From Cranoglanis bouderius (lineage: Eukaryota; Chordata; Actinopteri; Siluriformes; Cranoglanididae), in the NCBI GenBank assembly GCA_023630585.1, contig CM042562.1, forward strand, positions 11,844,684-11,908,683: a DNA stretch of 64,000 nt. The letters are read 5' to 3'. Positions 37,280-47,159 of this stretch are shown here, piece after piece. Position numbers and translations under genes: made by a program. Each line of letters starts with the position of its first letter. Positions within the stretch are counted from its first letter, which is position 1. The notes under the pieces are model-generated. The model did not search any database and was not told the DNA's origin. It saw nothing but the letters and a program-made list of their open reading frames with translations.

Positions 37280-37345
37280 GAGGTTCTACTAAAGAGAGCA
37301 GCTGACCTTGTGGAGGCTCTGTACGGCATGCCCCACAACAACCAG
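37280..37345 (+). CDS. ebf3: ebf3 coding exon: helix 2A of HLHLH
   Basis: 66 bases, exactly 22 codons in phase 0, from acceptor gcgctgcag (ending 37279) to donor gtaaaa (37346). It reads EVLLKRAADLVEALYG followed by MPHNNQ. This is the first copy of the duplicated second helix that marks vertebrate EBF proteins (helix-loop-helix-loop-helix); the next exon begins with the second copy. EVLLKRAADLV is the EBF3 spelling (EBF1 has EVILKRAADLV). Because it is phase 0 and a multiple of three, skipping it would cleanly remove one helix and leave the frame open. Its acceptor relies on a TG repeat rather than a normal polypyrimidine tract, which makes regulated or length-dependent inclusion plausible. 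Confidence 0.97.
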
Positions 37346-37649
37346 GTAAAATACCCTCTACACCAGTGCATGCTAATAAGCAGGACCCCCCCCCCCCACC
37401 CCCTTTCTCTCTTTCTGTCTGTCTCTATCTCTCTCGCCCTCCCTCTCCCTCAGTACAGTGGCTGTAATTAAATCAGTGCCTCTCTCCCCCTGCTATGCTC
37501 CTCTTTATACATTTCAAAGCTAGCTGCAGGCCATTGTACTGTAGCAGGGTGTCATTACACCGAGCGTGTGTGCTTTTTATTTCTATTTTCTCTCGCTATT
37601 TATTTGCGGTTGCTGCACATGGAGCAAAAAGAGGAGTTAATCGCTCACA

Positions 37650-37738
<89 letters not shown>

Positions 37739-38064
37739 CATAGTGTATGGTTGATTTAAATGGGAGAATAACCTTGAACTTGGCCCAAAAGGTGTTTTTC
37801 TCAAACAGATTCTAGCGAGCAGTGCTTTTCAGATGTGGTCGAGAGGTCTAATACATATTCAAAAGCAACGATCCATGGTGTTTTCTCCTTTAGCATGTGG
37901 CTGCATGGAAAATGCCCTGAAATCGGCATTAAAATAACAAAAATGAGCAGCTTTTGAGGGTTTTTTTTTTCATTCAAGTAAAGGTTTCAATAACATCAGC
38001 CAATTCTGGTCATGCAAAGTGACTTCATGTATGTATCTCATGTTTCTTTCACTCTGTCGTGTAG
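37346..38064 (+). other. ebf3: ebf3 intron, 0.72 kb
   Basis: From gtaaaa to acceptor ctctgtcgtgtag. It contains a C/T-rich patch (37385-37450) and a CA run of about 80 bases (37659-37740). That CA run is complementary to the TG run (37230-37268) on the other side of the 66-base exon. Nothing else is recognised. Confidence 0.9.
37659..37740. repeat. (CA)n microsatellite, about 80 bases
   Basis: A nearly pure CA run in the intron after the 66-base helix exon, 313 bases after its donor. Confidence 0.95.
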
Positions 38065-38242
38065 GAGATCATTCTGAAGCGGGCAGCAGACATCGCTGAG
38101 GCTCTCTACAGTGTACCACGCAACCACAACCAGATCCCGTCTCTCGCTAACACCGCGTCCCACGGCGGCATGATGGGCGTCAACTCTTTCGGTAGCCAGC
38201 TGGCGGTCAACGTCTCCGAGACTTCACAGGGTAATGACCAGG
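38065..38242 (+). CDS. ebf3: ebf3 coding exon: helix 2B and start of transactivation tail
   Basis: 178 bases: 59 codons plus one base. It begins EIILKRAADIAEALYSVPRN, the second copy of the duplicated helix, and goes on through HNQIPSLANTASHGG and MMGVNSFGSQLAVNVSETSQ to GNDQ. The part after the helix starts the Ser/Thr/Asn/Pro-rich C-terminal activation region. MMGVNSF and NVSETSQ match EBF3. Segment IPSLANTASHGG differs from the mammalian IPTLGNN...HTG type, as expected for this variable linker in fish. The acceptor is tcgtgtag (ending 38064). Two donors in the same phase are present: gtacat at 38243 (full form) and gtaatg at 38231, twelve bases earlier, which would delete GNDQ. Confidence 0.96.
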
Positions 38243-38243
38243 G
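38231..38243 (+). promoter_or_regulatory. ebf3: Tandem in-frame splice donors 12 nt apart
   Basis: gtaatg at 38231 and gtacat at 38243 both leave a single g before the next exon (tt gga tac), so the products differ only by the four residues GNDQ. Mammalian EBF3 carries ANDQ at this place, which supports use of the distal donor in the main form. Confidence 0.6.
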
Positions 38244-38837
38244 TACATGGCCGTGTGTGAAGATAAGCTGCACAAATATATGAATTTAATTATCTCTTAG
38301 AATAGTACCACTTCCTTGAGGACAAACTTTGAACAACATGATATAACAGCTTACACTGAATAAAAGCTTATGTGATTGGTCTGTGACCAATGTTTGGCTT
38401 ATTTTATGCACCTTGCATAAGGACTAGCTAGCATAAGGGCTGGCTTGTTTGGTGGCACATGTTCCTGCAGCTTTATCTTCCCTGGCTTGAGTGTAGAGTG
38501 GATCTCTGGAGGTGCCTGACCCTTTCCACATGTCCTGTTTACTTACATTTCTGAAATTTGCTTTTCTTGTTAACATGCATGAGAATATTCAATTGCAAAG
38601 CATGAACAGCATAATGCATTAAGCCTTGGAAGCAAAAACAGAAACGAAACATGCATACAGATTATGCAGGGAATGCATTTTAAAGCATTTAAAAAAAAAA
38701 ATGCTTTAAGGCTTCCTGAAGCAAAGTTTCACCAGGATCCAGTGGACAGGAGACGGTACCTAGATGGATTCTGGATATGAAATCAGAATCTCAATCATTT
38801 TAGTTTCTTCAACGGTGGATTTTTGTTTTTCCTGCAG
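38243..38837 (+). other. ebf3: ebf3 intron, 0.6 kb
   Basis: From gtacat to the acceptor ttttgtttttcctgcag. Ordinary sequence without microsatellites; nothing else recognised. Confidence 0.9.
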
Positions 38838-39026
38838 TTGGATACAGCCGTAACACTAGCAGCGTGTCGCCTCGCGGCTACGTGCCCAGCAGCACTCCTC
38901 AGCAGTCCAACTACAACACCGTCAGCAACAGCATGAACGGCTACGGAAACACCGGCATGCCCAACCTGGGTGTCCCGAGCTCGCCTGGATTCCTCAACGG
39001 CTCATCCGCCAACTCGCCCTACGGCA
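38838..39026 (+). CDS. ebf3: ebf3 coding exon: Ser/Asn/Gly-rich activation region
   Basis: 189 bases: two bases finishing a Val codon, 62 codons and one base. It reads (V)GYSRNTSSVSPRGYVPSS and TPQQSNYNTVSNSMNGYG, then NTGMPNLGVPSSPGFLNGSS and ANSPYG. This is the disordered, Ser/Asn/Gly/Pro-rich transactivation region of EBF3. VGYSRNTSSVSPRG and TPQQSNYNTVS separate it from EBF1 (GFTRNSSSVSPHG, TPQQTNYNSV). The acceptor is cctgcag. The main donor is gtaagt (39027), a strong site. A second donor, gtaatt at 39039, would add SKYQ and change the following Ile to Val. Confidence 0.96.
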
Positions 39027-39039
39027 GTAAGTATCAAGG
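39027..39039 (+). promoter_or_regulatory. ebf3: Tandem in-frame splice donors 12 nt apart
   Basis: gtaagt at 39027 and gtaatt at 39039 leave single bases (a or g) in the same phase. Joined to ta gtt cca they give G-I-V-P or G-S-K-Y-Q-V-V-P. The first matches known EBF3 (SPYGIVPSS); the second is possible but not supported by anything I recall. Confidence 0.45.
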
Positions 39040-39296
39040 TAATTACCCCCCTTTCCCCTCCTCTGCTCCCCCCCACCTGTGCTCCCTTTCCTTTTGACAC
39101 TCCTGTTGTCTGTTTGTGTTTGGTTTTGTTTGTTTCTTTTCTTTTTTTTCTTTTTTTTGGGAATGTGTGCTACTGGATAAAAGGAGGGGTGACTCTGGAG
39201 GCTGAACACCCGAAACAAGCCACATAGTGATCCAACCAATCAAATAATAATAATTAAAAAAAAAAATAAATAAAAATCCAAAAAAATCTAAATAAC

Positions 39297-39332
<36 letters not shown>

Positions 39333-39758
39333 CAAACGAACACATGAACCAATTGAGTAGGCCACTGACACAGAGTAACAAATTCTACCTTAAAAAGCAA
39401 AACCTCAATAAAAGTTTCTTCCTTTTATCGTCAGAGTCGATAAAGACACCTATTATCCAGCAAGTGGCCGAGGCAGGACATCCCATCTCATTCCATCCCA
39501 ATCCCCATTTTCTCTTCCTTTATTTGCATTCGTTTTGTTTGCAAGCAAAAGAATATCACGCACAACCCTCCCCCACTAAAGAGTGATCATTTCCTCGTAT
39601 CCATGCTTCCCTGATTTGTTTTCATCCCATGATTATTATTTGAAAAAGAGGCGAGGCCTGGCTCTCTCTGACTCTCGTCTGTTAGGAAAGAAAAAAAAAA
39701 AAGAAAAAAAAGAAAGTGAAACTCTCTCTGAGTGGTGACTATGTTTGCTCTATTGCAG
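39027..39758 (+). other. ebf3: ebf3 intron, 0.73 kb, A-rich
   Basis: From gtaagt to the acceptor tgctctattgcag. It contains A-rich runs at 39255-39330, including about 32 consecutive A at 39299-39330, and T-rich runs near 39140-39160. The two are complementary enough to pair in the transcript. No gene seen. Confidence 0.88.
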
Positions 39759-39956
39759 TAGTTCCATCGAGCCCTACCATGGCAGCCTCTTCGGTCAGCC
39801 TCTCTTCAAACTGTAGCAGTACACACGGCATTTTCTCATTCTCACCTGCCAATGTCATCTCTGCAGTGAAACAAAAGAGCGCCTTTGCCCCCGTTGTCAG
39901 GCCCCAAGCATCTCCACCTCCTTCTTGCACCAGTGCAAATGGCAATGGACTTCAAG
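39759..39956 (+). CDS. ebf3: ebf3 coding exon: C-terminal Ser/Pro-rich activation region
   Basis: 198 bases: two bases finishing an Ile codon, 65 codons and one base. It reads (I)VPSSPTMAASSVSLSSNC, then SSTHGIFSFSPANVISAVKQ, KSAFAPVVRPQASPPPSC and TSANGNGLQ. This is the strongly conserved C-terminal part of EBF3; SFSPANVISAVKQKSAFAPV and RPQASPPPSCTSANGNG match EBF3 rather than EBF1 (SFSPANMVSAVKQ, RPQTSPPPTCTSTNGN) or EBF2. The acceptor is tctattgcag and the donor gtgaga (39957). If the intron were retained, reading would continue into GESRLPPFMTL... and stop at a TGA near 40016, giving a short alternative tail; nothing in the sequence favours that form. Confidence 0.97.
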
Positions 39957-41872
39957 GTGAGAGCCGCCTCCCTCCTTTTATGACGCTGCACTGCTGCCTC
40001 AGTCTTTGGCTCTCTTGAAAATGCCCCTTTTCTTGCTGCCATGCTGCTACTCCAACATGGCTGCCTGTATCAATTATATATGTGTGTGGATGGGTGAATG
40101 AACACATGGATGGATGGTTGACTTAAAAGGAATTATGCATGCAAGCATGTAGCATGAACGTGCACGTCTGGCTTTTATGTCTCAATTTATTTATCTAACA
40201 TTAATGATTGAGGGGAGTCAAACGTCTCACGAGACTTTGACTCTCAGCAGGTTTGGCACAGTTTGAGTGAATCTGCGACCTGTATTACAGGGAAAAGTCT
40301 GTATCAGTGTATCGGTGAATTACCAATCCGAGGAAGTCTTAACACAAACTAGTCGCTTGAAATGCCATGGCCATTCGACTAATGCATTATTCACTGCCTT
40401 CTATGCATTTGATCTGAATTGAACATTGTAGTCACAAATTCCCCGATGCCTTTAACTGACTTCCCCAGGTGTCCTGGGGTCACAAATGAACAAGGCCTGT
40501 GTATGTCTGCCATTCACACCACTTGGAATGGATCCTGAATGAAAGATCACTACATTCACAGCCTTGAGAAAGCACAAACAAACGTCACAGAGTCCTCGCC
40601 ATTTCCTTTGAATATTGTAGCTGGTTAAAAATGTATGTTTTTTTTTTCCCACTGTAGTTATGAAAACAATGGGTCTTATATGGTGCTTACAGGACAAACG
40701 CATTAAGATTTCATAGAAAGGCACTGAGCTTTGGCTTCCTGTGCCAGCAGAGTAAGACATTGTTTTGATGAACACTGTAATGCGACGCGGTGTTTCAGAA
40801 GTCGGCACGATAACAGAAAGAAACAGTTGTGAAATCCTCGGCAGGACAGCGTCATTCAGCAAATTAACGACTTCCCGAGCCTGTTGAGCCCCGCTTGTAT
40901 TTCCTCTTCGTCAAGGCCGAGTTGTTTGCTTTGAAAACATGTTTTAGCCATAGTGTGTGCATCCAAGATTAATAATGTTAGAGCTAATGAACTGGGAAAT
41001 TAAAGTTCATGCTGCTACATGCATCCACTTATTAATATGTGGTTTGCAGAAATTAATGAGGAATGCCATGGCACTGGGTGCTTAGGCAAACTTAAAAGCA
41101 CTTCAACCATGACTCCACAAAGTAGCTAAAGGATGTTTTTATTTTGAAGGGGGGAGAAAAAAAAATCCAGGCAGTTCACTAGCCACCTAATTGTGGAAAT
41201 GAATAGAGTTCATAAGTCTTAGTGCTCTCTCTTCATCAGGGCAGAGCAAAGCTCTCTACAGTGCTTGGATCCTGTGATTTCTTTCTTTATTCACTCTTTA
41301 GATCTCAAATAAGGAAGGCAGATTTGCAGTAGAATTGCAAATGGCAGCCTCGAACAAGGAAGGAAAGACGGGCGAGTTTTTCAATTTGGGTAAAGCTGAG
41401 AGGAACGCGCGTGCTGGCTAGAGAGCCAAAGGCTCGGCTCGGTGACGTTAGCCGAAGTGACCGTGTTGTTTCTCAGCTGTCAGCACGGACGTTCCCTTGG
41501 GAGTCTGGCCTCTCTGATGGCCATTAACAAAACGCTAAAAGAAATCTCACACATGTGGGAGCGGGGATACTTTCTCCTCAAAATGTCAGAAAGCACCTCA
41601 TTTAAAATGGTGAAGGCTTTCCGGCGTGTCTTGTTGGAAAGAGGGAAAGAAAAAAAAAAAAAAAACATCATTCCCACAAATGCCCTTTTTCCTGATAAAA
41701 TGTTTGACGTGACAGTCTTTCAAACACAGCTTGCACTTTCTTCAACTGTGCCATGCCTCGTCAGTCAAAGTGTTCCTCCAAATGCGATGGAAATACTCTT
41801 TCTTTATCTTACATGCGGTATTTATAGATAACTAGGACTAAAATTCATTCTCTCTTTTTTCCCCCTCTGTAG
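39957..41872 (+). other. ebf3: ebf3 last intron, 1.9 kb
   Basis: From gtgaga to the acceptor ttttttccccctctgtag. It is low in microsatellites and has A runs near 41157 and 41648-41664. It holds a perfect EBF-type palindrome at 41493-41502. Stretches such as 40880-41140 are complex and may be regulatory. No other gene is seen. Confidence 0.88.
41493..41502. promoter_or_regulatory. EBF-type palindrome TCCCTTGGGA
   Basis: A perfect TCCCNNGGGA palindrome (within TTCCCTTGGGAG) in the last intron of ebf3. EBF dimers bind this core, so it is the best candidate in the window for EBF auto- or cross-regulation. Binding is inferred from the motif. Confidence 0.5.
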
Positions 41873-41904
41873 CTATGTCCGGACTGGTGGTCCCTCCCAT
41901 GTAA
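41873..41904 (+). CDS. ebf3: ebf3 last coding exon and stop codon
   Basis: 32 coding bases: two bases finishing an Ala codon, then MSGLVVPPM and TAA at 41902-41904. AMSGLVVPPM is the end of EBF3 (EBF1 ends AISGMIVPPM, EBF2 AMTGLVVPPM). Together with the nine exons before it, this closes an uninterrupted reading frame of 411 codons in the window, which fits an EBF3 of about 596 residues if the N-terminal 185 residues lie to the left. No frameshift or premature stop is seen, so the gene appears intact. Confidence 0.97.
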
Positions 41905-43419
41905 ATTGCACTTCCACCTCTTGTAAAGCAGCAGTGTCTGTGCAGTGAGCCTCGGGGTACGTCACAGAACGTTCTCCTGAAATGACCGGCATCCGTCATG
42001 AAGTTATTCAACAACTATGTTGAGAAAAAAAAAAAAAAAAAAGAGACTTTGTTTTAAAGATTTTATTCAGACTAATGTAAATTGACATGCAAGAAACTTT
42101 GTCATGAACATTTTAAATTTATTGACTGAATTTCTTGTCATATTTTCACGTTTCTCTGTCTTGAAGAAAAAAAAAAAAAATCACGGAAGGAAAAATTCCT
42201 ATTTTGTATAAACCTTTCTGGTTTGATCTTGGCTAGATCTTGTTATGTGTGGGGAGCAACTTTGTGGATATCCCATTTGAAGAAAACACACTGAAATGTC
42301 TCTGAATGTTTCTTTTCGAGTGATGCGCAGCCGTCGCACATCTCTATAATGTGAAGTCATTTTTTTTTGTTCATTATTATTTTAATTATTATTTTTTTTT
42401 TTGGCTTTTTTTCTTTTTCTTTCTTTTGATTTGTGGTGAGAAAAATAGGGGCCAAGCCAATACTGCAGAGCCAACAAACTGGAAATAACATAACCTAAAA
42501 CATAAGATTTATAAAATGTAAAGATTAAAGTGAATAAGAGTGAAAGGGGAGGAACAGGAAAAGGAGATATCATGCATACTTCATCGAAAATGAACTTTGT
42601 AACTTATTGTAGGTAGAAATTGTAACTTTGATATTGCAAAAATTCTCTTGCCTTCAACAAGCACACTAACAGAGACGAAATGCTACTGTCTGTTGGTTAA
42701 AAAAAAAAGAAAAAAGAAAAAAAAAGAAAAAGAAGGAAAATACTTCCACTGCTAAAGCTTCCTGTAAAGCAAGTGTGATCTGCAATGTTTTTCAACTTTT
42801 TGCTAGCACTGTATACTATTGCATTCTTAGGCTACTGTGGAGTCTATGTTTCTTGTACCAGAAAGTTGTCCTTTTACTTCTAGCTCCTTCTTCCCTAATG
42901 TGTTTTGTATGTGGTTATACAATTGTAGACTTTTGTGATTTTGCCAAAGTTGTAGCTAAATATTTATACACCTGTCTTGAATTTTTTCCAGATCCACTTA
43001 AATATTTAGTACAGAGTTTTATTCCTGCTACAACAGCTAGGAGTAAAATAGTCTTATACATTGCAACACTTTCACACAAACACTTGCGATCACTAAGGGG
43101 TTTTTTGTAACATATCAATTATAAATATTGTATTTATCTTTGAAATTTTTTGTATATTGCTTTCCATTCTTTTATTTGAGCTCATATGTAATGTTTATTA
43201 TAGCCAATATTGTGATGCAACACAGAATGTTAATGCCAAGACCAGTTGCCGCCATTTTTTTTTTTGTATCAATAGATTGCAATGTCTATACATTTTATTT
43301 GTATTTTGTTACATCATCAAAACAATTCCATCCATTTTTTTAGTTTTCAGTTCATTATTTTGAGGAACAGTCAAATCCATTGTTTATTTTTGTATTAATT
43401 TTTAAATTATCTGAACAAA

Positions 43420-43450
<31 letters not shown>

Positions 43451-43456
43451 CTTTTA

Positions 43457-43488
43457 AATAAAACCTGTTTGTTGTATAGTCAAATAAA
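43457..43488 (+). terminator. ebf3: Probable proximal poly(A) signals
   Basis: Two AATAAA hexamers (43457-43462 and 43483-43488) lie 26 bases apart, right after a 27-base T run, and are followed by a GT-rich segment (gtttgtgaca, ggctgtaat). This arrangement fits a cleavage site near 43500-43510. Confidence 0.6.
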
Positions 43489-44805
43489 TCGTTTGTGACA
43501 CATGGCTGTAATAATATTAGTAGAATATGTGCATGTCAAGCAGCCCCAGGGGGGGAGATTCAATTGTGGTTGTAAATTTTGTTTTTGTAGAATGTAAAAA
43601 GTCATTTTTACATGCCACCCATGCCACATTATAGCTCAACCATGTTTACAGGGAACAAAGGAATAAAACAAACAAAAAAAAAATAAATAAAGAAAAAATT
43701 CTTCTTTCAAAAGGAATCAAAAGAATGGAATGGAAACATATGTGCGTCCGTCCGTCACTATTGTTTATTAAAATATGTCGGGGGGAAAAAAAAAAAACTC
43801 TGTCCAAGCCTTTAGACTGAATCTCTTGAGAGTAACTTTTCTGCTGTTTTAATAACAACCCATCCACCACAAAGCCAATCATTACCATTCAATTGATCAA
43901 TGGTGTAAAAAGCACAAGCCTTTTTTTACTAAAATAAAAAAGTGATTATTGTGACCCCTCATCCTTTTGACTATTTTGTCAGTTTCTTTTCTCTATTTTT
44001 TTTATTTTATTTTTTTTTTTAAACATTGAATTTGCTGTACTCCCTCAAGTAAGACTGATAATCCAAGGGGAGAAAAAAAAAAATAAATGAAAAGGTTAGA
44101 TTTTTGTATCATACGTATATGAAGAGCCGAGATTAAGATCTTCTATATTGTACATGTCATTTTGTAATTACGCCATGATACAGCAGCATAGTAGCTAATC
44201 ATATTAGTTAACCAGTCCTCATAATCCCTTCTTCTTCTCTCCCAAGGAGTTTGATTTGCCTAGCTGTGCCAAAATCAGCAAACAATATTTTTTTCTTTTC
44301 TTTTTCTTTCTTTTCTTTTTTTTTTTTTTTTTGTTGCACTTAACACTTTGTAAATCTCCTGTTGTACTGTTAAGTAGTCTGTTTCACACCAAAAGGGGAT
44401 GTTCCCTCTTGGCAATCTGCACACAAGTTTCCTTTAGCAGCAGGAAGCAAGGGCAGCTGTAGAAGGGAATGAGTGATGAATGTGCAATGCATTTGCTTTG
44501 TGATAGCTCAACAAAGCTTAGCTAAGTGGAGGAACTGGGGAAGTCACCTTGAAAGTGAGAGGAACCCAAGGTTACATGAAGTGTATTTGTGAATATCGTC
44601 ATTACTGCAACCTGGTTTTGTGTTTTTAGCCTAATTAGACCATGCACTCAGTGTTTTATTGCCATTAGTCTGAAGATTTCAGTAAATTGTAGATTGACTC
44701 TGTAAGGAGAAAATACTATTTTTGTTTCATGTATACATTTTTTTATGTTTATGTAAACATTTCTACATTTTACTGTACAAAGATGTTCATTTTACACAAT
44801 ATTTA

Positions 44806-44811
44806 ATTAAA
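44806..44811 (+). terminator. ebf3: Probable distal poly(A) signal (ATTAAA)
   Basis: ATTAAA, the commonest variant hexamer, is followed by cttgtctgtgactgg, a GT-rich downstream element 8-20 bases later. It would give the longest 3' UTR. Confidence 0.5.
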
Positions 44812-45099
44812 GTATTTCTTGTCTGTGACTGGCTCCTCCCTGAAATCTTTTTTTAATCTTCTCCCTTTTCTTGCTTATAGATATTAGTATCATATTCAAT
44901 CTAATATTTTTGCTCTGTTTTGAAAGACCTAAGATATCCAAGAGTGTGCAAAATACAGCTTTGATACATATGGGTTTTTGATACACCTCCTGTCTTTGAT
45001 ATTTCAGTTTCTCCAAATCAGCTAATCAGATGATAGCAGGAGAGGTTTAAGTTAGATGAAACATTAATGAAGTATAAATAATTGTTTTTCCCCCATCCA

Positions 45100-45100
<1 letters not shown>

Positions 45101-45153
<53 letters not shown>
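45101..45153. repeat. (CTAA)13 tetranucleotide repeat
   Basis: About 13 perfect CTAA/AACT units, followed by A-rich sequence. It is about 90 bases before a CA run at 45242-45324. Confidence 0.95.
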
Positions 45154-45154
<1 letters not shown>

Positions 45155-45241
45155 AAAAAGAAGCAAACAAATAAACAAACAAGTAATATATTTCTATATT
45201 GTCTTCAATGTACTTATATTGAAATTTATATTGAAATAATA

Positions 45242-45251
45242 CACACACACA

Positions 45252-45324
<73 letters not shown>
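45242..45324. repeat. (CA)n microsatellite, about 83 bases
   Basis: A CA run with one TA interruption near 45257. Confidence 0.95.
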
Positions 45325-45329
<5 letters not shown>

Positions 45330-46330
45330 AAAACAAAACAAAACAAAAACACCAGTGGAATCACTTCTGGCACAAATCGATATAAACTTTTGCCATAAAG
45401 AAACAGAGCTAGCCAAGTCCTTGGACTTACACTTGTTGTGGTGTGGTGTAGGCGAAAGACTGTAAGGCGAGTCTGAGTGTTTTGGGGTGAGCTGGTCACA
45501 CAAGGCTTTCATCTTTTCACTCTTGTGAATTCCTGGAAGAAAATGGCAGTCTCGGGGGGGAAGCAGCCCTCCTGCTCAGCCCACTGATCCCTGAAGAACA
45601 ACTGCCATTTCACTCCGGCCTCTCCATGCTAGTTCTTTCTGCCTTGCGCTTGAGAGCATTGTGGCGGATATTTCACTATAAACCGCATGCCTACGGCAAC
45701 TCCTGTGTAAATTTCGTAGACATTAACAAGGCACCATTAGTTGGCCAGATGAACCTCTTCATCTACACATGATGTGAATTACAACCTACAGGCACACATG
45801 GGGTTTGTCACTCATCCATGCTTCATTAGCTAACTAGAAGTAGTAGCTCTAGCCAATGTAGGGAGAACGAAAGGACAGTGCCAGTGCTAACCTTGATGAA
45901 GGTCGCGAGTTAGGTGTCGACCATGTTCGCCATGATTGTCTGTCTCTGTCTCATCAGGAACCTGCTTAATAAATGATTCGGCTGGATGCTTCATTGAACG
46001 CACTGTTTGAAATGTAAGTTACACAATTACAACCTAGAAAGAGTGCGGTTAGCTTTATGGCAGTCATGCTATCTCCTGTGAAGGGTGACTTACAGTATAA
46101 TAGCAGGGTTTTAATTTCAGCACAGGAGATTTCATATGCTTGTCATAAGTGGGATACAGTTTGTGAATTTGATGACAGCTTGTGATCTTCCCAATTAAAC
46201 ACTCAGCTCCCTTTCAGTGCTTGGTCATATATGAGGCATAAGAACTTGCAGTCCATTTAATATCTGGTGTGTCTCTGGTTTAGGAACGTTTATATGTGCT
46301 GTGAATAAATTGTATTACTTTGCATCTATA

Positions 46331-46638
46331 TTCATTGAGCTTCAGTAACTGCTTTATCCTGGTGAGGGTCTCAGTGGATCCAAAGCCTGTCCTGGGAACA
46401 CTGGGAGCGAGGTTGGAATACACCCTGGATGGGACGCCTGGTCAATGCAGGACACCATGCACACACTCATTCACACATAGGTATAATCCATCTACTGGCA
46501 TGTTTTGGTAGGTAGAAGGAAAACTGAGAACCTGGAAGAAACCCACATAGACACATGGAGAACATGTGAAACTCTTCATAGAAAGTAATGTGAGCTCAGG
46601 CTTGAAACACGGAGCTGTGAGGTAGCAAAGCTATTTTT
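46331..46638 (-). mobile_element. tRNA-type SINE, diverged, (TTCA)-end
   Basis: Starts TTCATTGAGCTTCAGTAACT and contains GGATCCAAAGCCTGTCCTGG, GGGAACACTGGGAGCG-like and ACACCCTGGATGGGACGCC segments, then GAGCTGTGAGGTAGCAAAGC at its end. These are the ordered landmarks of a fish SINE family; the + strand shows the element reversed, with the tail at the left. It is too diverged to trace both promoter boxes. It is a sister of the copy at 49741-49964. Confidence 0.6.
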
Positions 46639-47159
46639 CTGTACTCTTGCAACTACTATATATAATGTTAACAGCTTGCAGTTTCTTGAATATTTCCTAA
46701 GTCTGGACTAATATACAATAATTTGCTTCATCATACATAAAGAAACCAAATATTTCTGCTAACAATGCTTTACTTCTCAGTCTATTATGCACTAATATTT
46801 CTCTGAAGCCTAGTTTTGTTTACAAGAAACGAAGTGTAAGTCATATGGCTAGCACGCTATGCACTTTGCACCACATAGAATCAAATGGAGGCTGCCCGGT
46901 CACTTTCTAATTAACTGAAAATAAATAGTCGATAAATTCAAGGGCCAAGGATAGCACATGCCTAAAAGGGGTGGTATCGTTTTGAACCCTTTATAGTTCT
47001 GATGTTTAAAAAGGTGCAAGGTGAAATCCATACTCATCAAGCAAGCCAACACAAACCTTATAAAGACCACATACAAATGGCCTCCCTCTTTAAAAACAAG
47101 CATGGTTGTTATCTTCTTCTATGAGTGCCTCTGGTAAGCAGGTCAGAAAATGTCAATTT

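Larger units (their letters stand above)
41905..44830 (+). other. ebf3: ebf3 3' untranslated region
   Basis: About 2.9 kb of AT-rich sequence after the stop, with many A and T runs (for example 42023-42041, 42167-42180, 43424-43450). It contains a probable proximal poly(A) region (AATAAA at 43457-43462 and 43483-43488) and a distal one (ATTAAA at 44806-44811). The last 130 bases before 44811 are AT-rich and unbroken, as expected for a genuine 3' end. The 3' end is a prediction. Confidence 0.7.

Noticed and set aside
45101..45153. CTAA tandem as an interstitial telomere-like repeat.
   Set aside because: Vertebrate telomere is TTAGGG; a four-base CTAA unit is an ordinary microsatellite.
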